DNA from: Herbaspirillum robiniae
GTDB lineage: Bacteria; Pseudomonadota; Gammaproteobacteria; Burkholderiales; Burkholderiaceae_D
Assembly: GCF_002213415.1 (NCBI RefSeq)
Contig: NZ_NJGU01000001.1
Location: 496,001-560,000, forward strand
Length of the DNA stretch: 64,000 nt
Direction: 5' to 3'
Below, piece after piece: positions 50,612 to 60,255 of this stretch (positions are counted from its first letter, which is position 1; the number at the start of each line of letters is the position of its first letter). The translations under genes and the position numbers were made by a program. The notes under the pieces were generated by a model. The model was not told the origin of the DNA. It ran no database searches and saw nothing but the letters and a program-made list of their open reading frames with translations.

Positions 50612-50881
50612 ATGACTCCTGAAAGCGTCATGACACTGGGCCGCCAGGCCATGGAAGTCACCCTGCTGATCGCCGCGCCGATGCTGTTTACGGCGCTGAT
50701 CATCGGCCTGCTGGTCAGCATCTTCCAGGCGGCCACCCAGATCAACGAGCAGACCTTGTCGTTCATCCCCAAGCTGGTCGGCGTGTTCCTCGCGCTGATC
50801 ATCGCCGGTCCGTGGATGCTGACGATCATCCTGGACTACATGCACACGATGTTCTCCGGCATCCCGGCGATGGTCCAGTAA
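50612..50881 (+). CDS. fliQ: flagellar export gate protein FliQ
   Basis: Two-helix hairpin protein of the FliPQR complex, 89 residues, the usual length. ESVMTLGRQAMEVTLLIAAPMLFTALIIGLLVSIFQAATQINEQTLSFIPKLVGVFLALIIAGPWML is a near-ideal FliQ sequence. It begins 10 bp after fliP, with AGGAGAG upstream. Confidence 0.98.
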   Translation: MTPESVMTLGRQAMEVTLLIAAPMLFTALIIGLLVSIFQAATQINEQTLSFIPKLVGVFLALIIAGPWMLTIILDYMHTMFSGIPAMVQ

Positions 50882-50931
50882 GGCCGCGCCCTGCCGTCCC
50901 CCGTGGCGGCGCGCCGGCAACTTCTCCTTTC

Positions 50932-51735
50932 ATGCTCACTTTCACCAGCCAGCAGCTCTACGCCTGGGTCGCCATGTTCATCTGGCCGGCCACGCGCGTG
51001 CTGGCCCTGATCGCCACCGCCCCGCCGTTCGGCAGCGCCAGCGTGCCGATGTTGGTGAAGGTGCTGCTGGGTCTGGCCATCTCCACGGTGATCGCGCCGG
51101 ATGTGCCGGTTCCGGCGGCGCTGGACCCGACCTCCATGGCCGGCATCCTGATCCTGCTGCAGCAACTGCTGATCGGCGCGTCGATGGGGCTGGCCATGCG
51201 CGTCGTGTTCGCCGCGGTCGAAGCCGCCGGCGAACTGACCAGTTCCACCATGGGCCTGTCCTTCGCCGCGTTCTTCGATCCGCAAACGCAGGGCCGCACG
51301 TCGGTGGTCAGCCAATTGTTCTCCTTGCTGGCGACGATGGTGTTCCTGAGCCTGAACGGGCACCTGATCCTGCTGCAGGTCATGGCCGAAAGCTTCCATA
51401 CCCTGCCCATTTCGGCGGCGCCCATGACCACCGAGGGCTTCCACCAACTGGCCCTGTGGGGGGCGAAACTGTTCAGCATGGGATTGCAGATGTCGCTGCC
51501 GCTGCTGATCGCCCTGCTCATCACCAACTTCGCGCTGGGCATCCTGACCCGGGCGGCGCCGCAGCTGAACCTGTTCGGCATCGGTTTTTCGATCACGATG
51601 CTGGCCGGCTTCGTGCTGATCGGTTTCGGCCTGCCCTATATGCTCACGCCCATGCAGCGCTTCCTGTCCGACGGTATCGAGATGGTCCGCCTGCTCGGCA
51701 GCGTGCCGTCGGTCAATGCCCTGCCCAAACCGTGA
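50932..51735 (+). CDS. fliR: flagellar export gate protein FliR
   Basis: Third gate component, 267 residues with six hydrophobic segments. The ATG at 50932 gives MLTFTSQQLYAWVAMFIWPATRVLALIATAPPFGSASVP, the usual start; a longer frame reaching into fliQ is not used. AAGELTSSTMGLSFAAFFDPQTQGRTSVVSQL is the conserved FliR loop. It lies 50 bp after fliQ. flhB, often next, is absent here; exporter genes follow instead. Confidence 0.97.
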   Translation: MLTFTSQQLYAWVAMFIWPATRVLALIATAPPFGSASVPMLVKVLLGLAISTVIAPDVPVPAALDPTSMAGILILLQQLLIGASMGLAMRVVFAAVEAAGELTSSTMGLSFAAFFDPQTQGRTSVVSQLFSLLATMVFLSLNGHLILLQVMAESFHTLPISAAPMTTEGFHQLALWGAKLFSMGLQMSLPLLIALLITNFALGILTRAAPQLNLFGIGFSITMLAGFVLIGFGLPYMLTPMQRFLSDGIEMVRLLGSVPSVNALPKP

Positions 51736-51925
51736 ACCAAGATGTCGCTCATAGCCAATCAGGTAACTTCATGCAAACTTCAATCAACTGCGTTTAATAT
51801 CCTTTTACAGCGCAGAAACTGAAAATTTACACAATTTGACATCTGCCCCGGGCCCCGACAGGCACACTTGCGCCCTGAGCTGTCAGCTCTCTTGCACCAC
51901 CTGCCCTTTCCTTTTTCCGCTTCGC

Positions 51926-53143
51926 ATGAATATCAGCCAGTTCCGCAAGCCGAAGTACCTCGTCTCAGCCATCCTCGTCGTCGCCATTGCCGGGTTCATC
52001 GCATACAAAGTCCTGACGCCGCCTCCGCCGCCGTCCTATCTCACCGCCACGGCTACCGTCGCCGACATCCAGGACGCCGTCCTGGCCAGCGGCACCGTCA
52101 AGGCCTACAAGCAGGTCAGCGTCGGCGCCCAGGCCTCGGGCCAGATCAAGTCGCTCAAGGTAGCCCTGGGTGACCAGGTCAAAAAAGGCCAGCTGGTCGC
52201 CGAGATCGACGCGCTGACCCAGGAAAATTCACTGCGCACGCAGGAGTACAACCTGCAAAACCTGCAGGCGCAGCTGCGCTCCAAGCAGGCGACGCTGAAG
52301 CAGGCGCAGCTGGCCTATGAACGCCAGAAGCTGATGCTGTCCGGCGACGCCAGCTCGCGCGAGAGCTTCGAAAGCGCCGAAGCCACGCTCAATACCACCA
52401 GGGCCGACATCGAGGCGCTGCAAGCACAGATCAGCGCCGGCCGCATCGCCGTCGACAATGCGCGGGTGACGCTCGGCTACACCCGCATCACCTCGCCCAT
52501 CGACGGCCAGGTGGTCGCCATCGTGGCGCAGGAAGGCCAGACGGTGAACGCCGCCCAGAGCACGCCGACCATCATCAAGGTCGCGCGCATGGACACCGTG
52601 ACCGTCAAGGCGCAGATTTCGGAAGCCGACGTGGTGCGGGTCAAGCCAGGCCAGCAGGTCTACTTCACCATCCTCGGCGACCCGGATCACCGCTACGACA
52701 CCACGCTGCGCGCCATCGAGCCGGCGCCGGACTCCATCCTGCAGGACGACACCTCGACCACTTCGACCAGCACCAGCTCGAGCAGCAGCTCCAGCTCGAC
52801 GGCGATCTACTACAACGGCCTGCTGGACGTGCCCAACAAGGACGGCAAGCTGCGCATCTCGATGACCACCCAGGTCAACATCGTGCTCTCGGGCGCCAAG
52901 GACGCGCTGATCGTTCCCTCGACCGCCCTGGGCGACAAGCAGCCTGACGGCTCCTACTTCGTGCGCGTGCTCGATGCGCAGGGCCATGCGCAGCCGCGCA
53001 AGGTGAAGATCGGCATCAACACCAACGCCCGGGTCCAGATCACCGAAGGCCTCAAGGCCGGCGAGCGCGTGGTGACCGGCACCGCCACCCCGGGCACGGC
53101 AGACTCCTCGTCCGAGCATCACGGCCCGCCGCCGATGATGTGA
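51926..53143 (+). CDS. macA: macrolide exporter periplasmic adaptor MacA-like
   Basis: Membrane-fusion protein of a MacAB-type ABC exporter. It has 405 residues from the ATG at 51926; a longer frame upstream is unlikely. The N-terminal anchor helix is [20 protein letters not shown]. The lipoyl domain halves are [32 protein letters not shown] and [28 protein letters not shown], flanking an alpha-hairpin (about 105-180), then beta-barrel and membrane-proximal domains. A Ser/Thr tract of about 20 residues follows LQDD. The tail ends in HHGPPPMM. It begins an operon after fliR. Confidence 0.92.
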   Translation: MNISQFRKPKYLVSAILVVAIAGFIAYKVLTPPPPPSYLTATATVADIQDAVLASGTVKAYKQVSVGAQASGQIKSLKVALGDQVKKGQLVAEIDALTQENSLRTQEYNLQNLQAQLRSKQATLKQAQLAYERQKLMLSGDASSRESFESAEATLNTTRADIEALQAQISAGRIAVDNARVTLGYTRITSPIDGQVVAIVAQEGQTVNAAQSTPTIIKVARMDTVTVKAQISEADVVRVKPGQQVYFTILGDPDHRYDTTLRAIEPAPDSILQDDTSTTSTSTSSSSSSSSTAIYYNGLLDVPNKDGKLRISMTTQVNIVLSGAKDALIVPSTALGDKQPDGSYFVRVLDAQGHAQPRKVKIGINTNARVQITEGLKAGERVVTGTATPGTADSSSEHHGPPPMM

Positions 53144-53153
53144 GGAACCGGCC

Positions 53154-55121
53154 ATGACGACTGCCCTGCTTCAATTGCGCGGCCTGCGGCGCGACTTTCC
53201 CGCAGGCGAAGACACCATCACCGTGCTCAACGATGTCAATCTGGACATCAACGCCGGCGAGATGGTGGCCATCGTCGGCGCCTCCGGATCCGGCAAGTCC
53301 ACGCTGATGAACATCCTCGGCTGCCTGGACAAGCCCAGCGCCGGCAGCTATCGCGTGGCCGGCCGCGAAACCGGCGAGCTCGATCCCGACGAACTGGCCC
53401 AGCTGCGGCGCGAGCATTTCGGCTTCATCTTCCAGCGCTACCACCTGCTGTCGGACCTGGATGCCACCGGCAACGTCGAGGTGCCGGCCGTCTATGCCGG
53501 GCAGGATCCGCAGCAGCGCCGCGCGCGCGCCGAGCAATTGCTGGCGCGCCTGGGCCTGGCCGAACGCACCCATCATCGCCCGGGACAGCTCTCCGGCGGC
53601 CAGCAGCAGCGCGTGTCGATCGCGCGCGCCCTGATGAACGGCGGCGACGTGATTCTGGCCGACGAACCCACCGGCGCCCTGGACAGCCACAGCGGCCATG
53701 AGGTGATGAACATCCTCAAGGAGCTGCACGCCGAAGGCCACACCATCATCATCGTCACGCACGACATGCAGGTGGCGGGCAACGCCCAGCGCATCATCGA
53801 AATCAGCGACGGCGTGATCATCGCCGATCGCGCCAGCACCTCGCCCGGCGCCGCCACGACGGTGCGCGGCGAGGGCATGCGCCGCGCCGAGAAGCGCAAG
53901 CAGTCCTCGCCCTGGCGCGCCTCGCTGGATCGCATGAAGGAAGCTTTCCGCATGTCGCTGCTGGCAATGAACGCGCATCGCCTGCGCAGCTTCCTGACCA
54001 TGCTGGGCATCATCATCGGCATCGCCTCGGTGGTCTCGGTGGTGGCGCTGGGCAGCGGCTCGCGCGAACGCATCCTCTCCGACATCAGCTCGATGGGCAC
54101 CAACACCATCGACATCTTCCCCGGCTCCGGCTTTGGCGACATGAAGTCCGCCGCCATCCGCACCCTCACGCCCGCCGACGCCCAGGCGCTGGCCGAGCAG
54201 AACTTCGTGGACAGCGTCACGCCCAGCGTGGCCACGTCCTCCTCGGCGCGCTACGGCAACATCTCGGTGACGGCCACCATCAACGGCGTGGGCGACCAGT
54301 ATTTCCGCGTGCGCGGCCTGAAGATGGAACAAGGCAAGAGCTTCGATCCGGACGGCATCCGCGTCCACGCCCAGGAGGTGGTGATCGACTCCAACACCTA
54401 TGAAAAGCTGTTCCCCGGCAAGGGCAATGCGCTGGGCGAGGTGATCTTCCTCGGCTCGGTGCCGTGCCGCGTGATCGGCGTGACGCAAAAGCGCGAGAAC
54501 GGCTTCGGCAACAACAGCGCGCTCAACGTCTGGGTGCCCTACACCACGGCGATGAGCCGGGTCATCGGCCAGCGCTACCTCTCCGGCATCACCGTGCGGG
54601 TGAGCGACAAGGTGCCCAGCGCGGCGGCCGAAGAAGGCATCGTCAAGCTCATGACGCTGCGCCACCGGATCAAGGACTTCTACGTCTTCAACACCGACAG
54701 CATCCGCCAGACCATCGAGAAGGCCACCGCCACCATGACGCTGCTGGTGTCGATGATCGCGCTGATCTCGCTGGTGGTGGGCGGCATCGGCGTGATGAAC
54801 ATCATGCTGGTATCGGTCACCGAACGCACGCGGGAAATCGGCGTACGCATGGCCGTCGGCGCGCGCCAGGGCGACATCATGCAGCAGTTCCTGATCGAGG
54901 CCGTGCTGGTCTGCCTGGCCGGCGGCCTGATGGGCGTGCTGCTGGCGATGGGCTTCGGCGCGCTGTTCTCGCATTTCGTCAACAACTTCAACATGATCTA
55001 TTCCAGCGCCTCGATCATCAGCGCCTTCGCCTGCTCGACCCTGATCGGGGTAATCTTCGGCTTCCTGCCGGCGCGCAACGCGGCCCGCCTGAACCCTGTC
55101 GACGCCCTCGCCCGCGAATGA
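53154..55121 (+). CDS. macB: MacB-like ABC exporter (ATPase-permease fusion)
   Basis: Inner-membrane homodimeric mechanotransmission ABC transporter exporting peptides, toxins or macrolides from the periplasm through a TolC-type channel. It has 655 residues. The N-terminal nucleotide-binding domain has Walker [10 protein letters not shown] (42-50), signature [15 protein letters not shown] and Walker [14 protein letters not shown]. After a basic linker comes helix 1 ([24 protein letters not shown]), a large periplasmic domain, and three C-terminal helices with [27 protein letters not shown]. It overlaps the next gene by four bases (ATGA). Confidence 0.95.
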   Translation: MTTALLQLRGLRRDFPAGEDTITVLNDVNLDINAGEMVAIVGASGSGKSTLMNILGCLDKPSAGSYRVAGRETGELDPDELAQLRREHFGFIFQRYHLLSDLDATGNVEVPAVYAGQDPQQRRARAEQLLARLGLAERTHHRPGQLSGGQQQRVSIARALMNGGDVILADEPTGALDSHSGHEVMNILKELHAEGHTIIIVTHDMQVAGNAQRIIEISDGVIIADRASTSPGAATTVRGEGMRRAEKRKQSSPWRASLDRMKEAFRMSLLAMNAHRLRSFLTMLGIIIGIASVVSVVALGSGSRERILSDISSMGTNTIDIFPGSGFGDMKSAAIRTLTPADAQALAEQNFVDSVTPSVATSSSARYGNISVTATINGVGDQYFRVRGLKMEQGKSFDPDGIRVHAQEVVIDSNTYEKLFPGKGNALGEVIFLGSVPCRVIGVTQKRENGFGNNSALNVWVPYTTAMSRVIGQRYLSGITVRVSDKVPSAAAEEGIVKLMTLRHRIKDFYVFNTDSIRQTIEKATATMTLLVSMIALISLVVGGIGVMNIMLVSVTERTREIGVRMAVGARQGDIMQQFLIEAVLVCLAGGLMGVLLAMGFGALFSHFVNNFNMIYSSASIISAFACSTLIGVIFGFLPARNAARLNPVDALARE

Positions 55122-56578
55122 ACCTGCACGCCATGAATCCCTCGCCCCACACGTCGCGTCCCGCGATCCATCGCCTGGCCGCCGCCGTCTGCGCCGCATG
55201 CGCCATCAGCCTGCTGGCCGGCTGCGCCGCAGTCGTACGCACGCCCTACGAGGCGCCGCAGACGCAAACGCCGTCCGCCTGGACCAAGACCGGCACGGTC
55301 GCCGAAGTCACCGCCGACCATTGGTGGCGGGAGTTCGGCGACGCGGAACTGGAGCGCCTGATCGACGAGGCACTCAGCAAGAACAACGACCTGGCCGCAG
55401 CCGGCATCAAGGTGCGCAAGGCGCAACTGCAGGCAGGCCTGGCCGCCGATGCGCGCATCCCGGCCCTGGGCGCCAAGGTCTCCAGCACCGGCACCAAGGC
55501 GCTCGGCAACGGCAGCGGCGTCACCAGGACCAACAACAACGCCGTCACGCTGACCTATGAAGCCGACCTGTGGGGACGCCTGGAAGCCAACTACGACGCC
55601 AAGCGCTGGGAGGCGCTGGCCACCGAACAGGATCGCGAAAGCACGGCCCTCTCGCTCATCGGCACCACCGCCAACCTGTACTGGCAGGGCGCCTATTACA
55701 ACCAGCGCATCGTGCTGGCCCAAGAAAGCATCGCCTACGCGCAGAAGACGCTGGATCTGGTGCGCACCCAATACGGCGCCGGCGCGGTTTCCTCGCTGGA
55801 GGTGCTGCAGGCCGAACAGAGCCTGATCACCCAGCAATCTTCCCTGGCGGACTTGGCGCGGCAGCGCGTGGAAAACGACAATGCGCTGTCCATTCTCTTC
55901 GACAGCCCGCCGGGAAAGACCATCGCCCTGCCGGCCCGCCTGCCGCAACAGGCGCTGCCGGATCTCGCGGCCGGACTGCCGGCCGAACTGCTGGCGCGCC
56001 GGCCCGACCTGCGCGCGGCGGAACTGCGCCTGCGCGAATCGCTGGCGACCGTCGACACCACCCGCGCCGCCTACTATCCCAAGGTCGCGCTGACCGGCTC
56101 GCTGGGCAGCAGCAGCGCCGCGCTGCTGAGACTGGTGCAGAATCCGTTCGCCTCGCTGACGGCGGATCTGACGCTGCCGTTCCTGCAATGGAACGAGATG
56201 AAGCTCAACGTGAAGGTGTCGCAGGCCGACTATGAGATCGCCGTCACGAACTTCCGCCAGACGCTCTACTCGGCCTTCAGTGACGTTGAAAACGCGTTGT
56301 CGGCGCGGCGCCAGTATGCCGAGCAGGAGACGCTGCTGCAGCGGAACCTGAAGGCGGCGCAAGATGCGGAAAGGCTCTTCGAACTGCGCTATCGCGCCGG
56401 CTCCGTCACCCTGCAATCCTGGCTGGACCAGCAGGACAAGCGGCGCACGGCCGAGAACTCGCTGGCCGACGTGCGCTTGAGCCGCCTGAAGAACCAGATG
56501 ACGCTGTACCAGGCCCTGGGCGGCGATGCGCGCGTTCCGACAGCCGCGCCGCCAGAGCAGCAAGCCGCCGCATATTGA
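55118..56578 (+). CDS. NodT-family outer-membrane efflux lipoprotein
   Basis: TolC-like outer-membrane channel of the RND/ABC NodT class, 486 residues. A signal peptide ends in the lipobox SLLAGC, so Cys would be lipidated. The mature protein has two duplicated OEP repeats: [40 protein letters not shown] in the first half and [37 protein letters not shown] in the second. The ATG overlaps the macB stop, completing a MacA-MacB-channel operon. A terminator follows. Substrate unknown. Confidence 0.93.
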   Translation: MNLHAMNPSPHTSRPAIHRLAAAVCAACAISLLAGCAAVVRTPYEAPQTQTPSAWTKTGTVAEVTADHWWREFGDAELERLIDEALSKNNDLAAAGIKVRKAQLQAGLAADARIPALGAKVSSTGTKALGNGSGVTRTNNNAVTLTYEADLWGRLEANYDAKRWEALATEQDRESTALSLIGTTANLYWQGAYYNQRIVLAQESIAYAQKTLDLVRTQYGAGAVSSLEVLQAEQSLITQQSSLADLARQRVENDNALSILFDSPPGKTIALPARLPQQALPDLAAGLPAELLARRPDLRAAELRLRESLATVDTTRAAYYPKVALTGSLGSSSAALLRLVQNPFASLTADLTLPFLQWNEMKLNVKVSQADYEIAVTNFRQTLYSAFSDVENALSARRQYAEQETLLQRNLKAAQDAERLFELRYRAGSVTLQSWLDQQDKRRTAENSLADVRLSRLKNQMTLYQALGGDARVPTAAPPEQQAAAY

Positions 56579-56613
56579 GGCGCGCGCGCTCTCTTCGAAC
56601 ATGCGCGGAAAAT

Positions 56614-56645
56614 AAAAAAGGCGAACCTCGGTTCGCCTTTTTTTG
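56614..56645. terminator. bidirectional terminator between NodT gene and flgL
   Basis: Stem AAAAAAGGCGAAC / GTTCGCCTTTTTT (13 bp, 4 nt loop CTCG) with T-runs both ways. It ends the exporter operon rightward and the flgKL transcript leftward. Confidence 0.92.
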
Positions 56646-56673
56646 CGCCTGGCTGCGACTGCAGCCTGCCGTC

Positions 56674-57807
56674 TTACTTCAGGTAGTTCAGCAGGGTCAG
56701 GCTGCTGGTGGACACAAACACCTTTTGCGCCGCCGACAAGTAGGTCTGCTTCAGCGTCAGGTCGCTGATCAGCTCGCTGACGTCTGCGGTATTACGACCC
56801 AGCATGTCGTTGATGCTGGCGGTGTAGTTCTGATCCTTCACCTTGCCGGCGGCATCCAGGCTGTCCAGCTCGTTCTGGCGCGAGCCGACCGAGGCGCTGA
56901 CGGTGCCGACGTTGTCGATCATCGTATTGAAGGCGCCGTTGAAAGTGGCCAGCTTGCGCGTCAGGCTGGCCTGGCTGCCGGCGACCGGGGTACGCGCGGC
57001 ATCGGCGGCATCCGACTTCAGCTTGGCTGCTGCAGCAGCCGAGAAGTTGGCGGCATAGTTCGGGTCCGAAGGATCGGTGGCATCCAGGGTTGCCTGGGCA
57101 GTCTTGTAGGCCTGGATCGGGAACTGGCCCGAACCGGCAGGATATTCGAAGGTGTTGGCCGCTTGCTCATCCGCCTTGTTGGCCGCTTCCGTCACGGGCA
57201 CCGACAGCACGCTGATCAGGTTGTTCATGGTCTGGAAGATGTCCTGGCCATTGCCCTGGAAGATCGCCTGGCCGGACGCACTGATATCCATCTGGCGGGT
57301 CGAGTCCACCTGCAGCGACATGGTGCCCTGGTCGCCGTTGTAGACCGCGTTGCCGTTGCCGTCCAGCGTGAACGGCTGGGTGGTGCTCTTGAAGCCGGAG
57401 AACAGGTAGTTGCCCTGGCCATCGGTGGCGTTGGCGTAACCCAGCACTTCCTGGAAATTGCTCTTCAATTCGGAGGCCAGGTTGGCGCGCTCCGAGTTGC
57501 TGAAGGCCTGGTTGCCGGCCTTGATCACGTCCGACTTCAGCTTGGTCAGCATGTCGGTAAAGCTCGACAGCGTGCTCGACACCTGGGCCAGCGAACTGTT
57601 GGCGTTCTTGCGGTTGGTCTCGTACTGCGTGTTCAGGGCCTGGGTCTGGGTCATATCCAGCGCGCGGGCGGCGTTCACCGGGTCGTCCGAAGGCACCAGG
57701 ACTTTCTGGCCGGCAGTCACCTGCTGGTTCAGCTTCAGGATCTGGCTTTGCATGTTGGTCAGATCGTTATTGCTGATCTGATACAGCATCTGGGTGCTAA
57801 TACGCAT
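56674..57807 (-). CDS. flgL: flagellar hook-filament junction protein FlgL (HAP3)
   Basis: Joins hook/FlgK to the flagellin filament. It has 377 residues, with flagellin-like termini: MRISTQMLYQISNNDLTNMQSQILKLNQQVTAGQKVLVPSDDPVNAARALDM at the start and SINDMLGRNTADVSELISDLTLKQTYLSAAQKVFVSTSSLTLLNYLK at the end. The central domain has YLFSGFKSTTQPF, common in FlgL. It is 20 bp downstream of flgK and controlled with it. Confidence 0.97.
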   Translation of the reverse strand: MRISTQMLYQISNNDLTNMQSQILKLNQQVTAGQKVLVPSDDPVNAARALDMTQTQALNTQYETNRKNANSSLAQVSSTLSSFTDMLTKLKSDVIKAGNQAFSNSERANLASELKSNFQEVLGYANATDGQGNYLFSGFKSTTQPFTLDGNGNAVYNGDQGTMSLQVDSTRQMDISASGQAIFQGNGQDIFQTMNNLISVLSVPVTEAANKADEQAANTFEYPAGSGQFPIQAYKTAQATLDATDPSDPNYAANFSAAAAAKLKSDAADAARTPVAGSQASLTRKLATFNGAFNTMIDNVGTVSASVGSRQNELDSLDAAGKVKDQNYTASINDMLGRNTADVSELISDLTLKQTYLSAAQKVFVSTSSLTLLNYLK

Positions 57808-57827
57808 GTCGGTCTTCCTCTAGATAC

Positions 57828-60131
57828 TTAGCTGATCACCTGGAACAGCACGTTGAGCATGTCGCTGGCCGCCTGGATGATCTTCGCCGCAGCCTGGTAT
57901 TGCTGCTGGTTCTTGATCATGTTGGCCAGTTCTTCGTCCTGGTTGACGCCCGACTCCGAGGACAGCTCGCCGGTAATCGCCTGAAGACGCGCCTTTTCGG
58001 CGGTGTTGGTGACGTTGATCTCGTTGGTCTTGTTGCCGATGGTGGCGACCAGTTGCGAGTACGAACCCTGATAGCTGGTGTTGCCGATCGTGTTCTTGGT
58101 TTGCAGGCCCGCCAGCAGCAAGGCATTGCGGTTGTCGGACGTACCGCTGGTGCTGGGCGACACGGTGAACTGGTCGCCGGCGGCCGGCTGGCCGGTGACG
58201 GCAAACGTCATGCCGCCCATCGTGTAGGAGTCGCCCGGCACGTACGCCAGGTTGGTCGCACCCGCCGCCACCGTGGTGGTGGTGCCGTCCTTGTGGGTGA
58301 TCACCGCACCGCCCGCAGGAACCGGCGAAGACAGATTGAAGCCCACCGGCGCCGTGGTCGAATAGGTCATCTTCAACGGCGTGGCCAGCGGCGTGGCGAA
58401 ATAACTCGAGCTCACAGACCCGGCACTGATCGTCGCGGTGCCCTTGTTGCCGGCAACCGGCGTGAACTTGAAGTTGTCGCCGGTGGCTGGCGTACCGGAC
58501 AACGTGAAGCTCACGCCGCCGCTGGTGTAGGTAGAACCTGCCGAATACGGAATCGGCGCGCCGGCGGCATAGGTAGTCGACGTGCCGCTGCTGTTGGTGA
58601 CGACGATCGACGGCGCCGGCGTCACGCCGGTCCAGCTCGCTGTCAGGTTCGGACCTGCCGACACGGCGAAGTTGAGGGTCGATCCCTGTACGAAAGTCGA
58701 CGTGTCCAGCGAGGAATTGGAGACAATGCCGCTGCCGGTATTGCCGGTGGTGGTCAGTCCCACGGTACTGGCCGCATTTCCACCGGTGACAATAGGAGCA
58801 GCTGCCGCAATCAACTGCGTGTTGCTCATTGCCATCGTCAAGGCAGCCGCGCCATTGACGGTCGGCTGGACCTTGAAGCTGTCGCCCGCCGCCATGGTGG
58901 GCGCACCCGGCGTCGGCGTGGCGCCGTTCGAATACGTGACGCCATCCACGGTCAGCGGGAAGCCGCCCGCGGCAACGGTGGTCTTGGTGTTGTCGGACAG
59001 ACGGGTCAGCGTGTAATTGGTGCCGTCATAGGACAGCGTGTAGTCGCTGGTGGTCAGCGCCGAGGCATTGGAGATCGTCGCCGTCAGGGCAGCCGTGCCG
59101 CTGTTGCCGGTTTTGCCGATGACCACCGGCGGGGCAACATTGAACATGTTGGTGCCCTGCACGCCATTCTGGTCCAGCCCGAGCTTTTGCTGGTCATTGA
59201 CGGTGGTGCCCAGCACGGTCGCAATACGGCCCAGCGAGTTCTGCGCCGGATCCAGCGTTTCGGTGCGGTACTTCAACAGGCCGCCCAAACTGCCGCCATC
59301 GTAGAAGAAACTGTCGGGAATGATGGAGGTACCGCCGCCTGCCAGCGTATAACCGATCTGCAGACGGGTGAGGTCGTCGCTGGAAGGTGTTGCCACCAAT
59401 GTCGACGGCTGCTCGCCAATGACCAGCGGCTGGCCTGAACCGATGAACACGCTCACCGATCCGTTGTCCTGCGGCACGGTGCTGACCTTGACGTACTTGT
59501 TGATGTTGGCGATCACCTGGTCGCGCTGGTCCAGCAGGTCGTTCGGCGCCTGGCCTCCGCCCGAACCCTGCGCCTTGACGATGGCCTTGTTGAGCTCGGA
59601 GAGCTGGGTCGCGTAGGAATTGAGCGTATCGACCGTCGAGGTGATCTGGTTGTTGACGCTGGTGCGGCTCTGCGCGAGCTGGTCGTTCAGGCTCTGGAAG
59701 CGTGCCACCAGGGTCGACGCCATCGACAGCACCGATTGGCGCGAAGCGTCGGTGTTGGGGTTCGAGGCGAAGTTCTGGACCGACTTGAAGAAGTCCTGAA
59801 GCGCAGGCGACAGGCCGGCATCGCTGTCGGCCAGCAGATTGTTGATCTGCGAAATCTGCGAATAGTAGGAGTCCAGCGAGCTGGCGCTGGTCTGCGAGGC
59901 CAGCTGCTGCTTGACCAGGAAATCGTTATAGACGCGCTTGATCTCTGCAACCTGGGTACCCTGGCCGACGAAACCATAACCGTAGTTGATGCCGCCGGCG
60001 GTAGTTTGCACGACGACCTGACGGTTATAGCCAGGAGTGGTGGCGTTCGAGATGTTGTGGCTGGTGGTGGCTTGCGCCGCCATGGCCGCCTGCAACGCGC
60101 TCTGTCCGATGCTGAAGATGTTTGTTGCCAT
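57828..60131 (-). CDS. flgK: flagellar hook-associated protein FlgK (HAP1), enlarged
   Basis: First junction protein on the hook tip. At 767 residues it is well above the roughly 550 of E. coli. The N-terminus (MATNIFSIGQSALQAAMAAQ, HNISNATTPGYNRQ) and C-terminus (NQDEELANMIKNQQQYQAAAKIIQAASDMLNVLFQVIS) are canonical. The excess is an insertion at about 340-665, very rich in Thr, Gly, Ser and Ala. It contains three copies of a pattern around GDxFxVxP (about 386-424, 524-560, 625-660). A sigma-28 promoter lies 42 bp upstream. Confidence 0.96.
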   Translation of the reverse strand: MATNIFSIGQSALQAAMAAQATTSHNISNATTPGYNRQVVVQTTAGGINYGYGFVGQGTQVAEIKRVYNDFLVKQQLASQTSASSLDSYYSQISQINNLLADSDAGLSPALQDFFKSVQNFASNPNTDASRQSVLSMASTLVARFQSLNDQLAQSRTSVNNQITSTVDTLNSYATQLSELNKAIVKAQGSGGGQAPNDLLDQRDQVIANINKYVKVSTVPQDNGSVSVFIGSGQPLVIGEQPSTLVATPSSDDLTRLQIGYTLAGGGTSIIPDSFFYDGGSLGGLLKYRTETLDPAQNSLGRIATVLGTTVNDQQKLGLDQNGVQGTNMFNVAPPVVIGKTGNSGTAALTATISNASALTTSDYTLSYDGTNYTLTRLSDNTKTTVAAGGFPLTVDGVTYSNGATPTPGAPTMAAGDSFKVQPTVNGAAALTMAMSNTQLIAAAAPIVTGGNAASTVGLTTTGNTGSGIVSNSSLDTSTFVQGSTLNFAVSAGPNLTASWTGVTPAPSIVVTNSSGTSTTYAAGAPIPYSAGSTYTSGGVSFTLSGTPATGDNFKFTPVAGNKGTATISAGSVSSSYFATPLATPLKMTYSTTAPVGFNLSSPVPAGGAVITHKDGTTTTVAAGATNLAYVPGDSYTMGGMTFAVTGQPAAGDQFTVSPSTSGTSDNRNALLLAGLQTKNTIGNTSYQGSYSQLVATIGNKTNEINVTNTAEKARLQAITGELSSESGVNQDEELANMIKNQQQYQAAAKIIQAASDMLNVLFQVIS

Positions 60132-60172
60132 GCTAGGTCGTCGTCCTGAAAGCTTTTAGCGGAATAACCAAG

Positions 60173-60199
60173 TCAACGGCACGCTTTACAAAAACTTTA
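60173..60199 (-). promoter_or_regulatory. sigma-28 (FliA) promoter of flgKL
   Basis: Reading leftward: TAAA (60196-60199), a 15 nt spacer, then GCCGTTGA (60173-60180, 6 of 8). It lies in the 124 bp flgJ-flgK gap, consistent with class III expression of flgKL. Confidence 0.8.
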
Positions 60200-60255
60200 G
60201 ACGATGCAGGCCGAAATTGTTTCCCGGCCGGAACGGATCAGCTTTTGGCGCGCAC

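Noticed and set aside
53052-55199. 715-codon ORF antisense to macB
   Set aside because: Shadow frame; macB has complete ABC motifs in the opposite strand.
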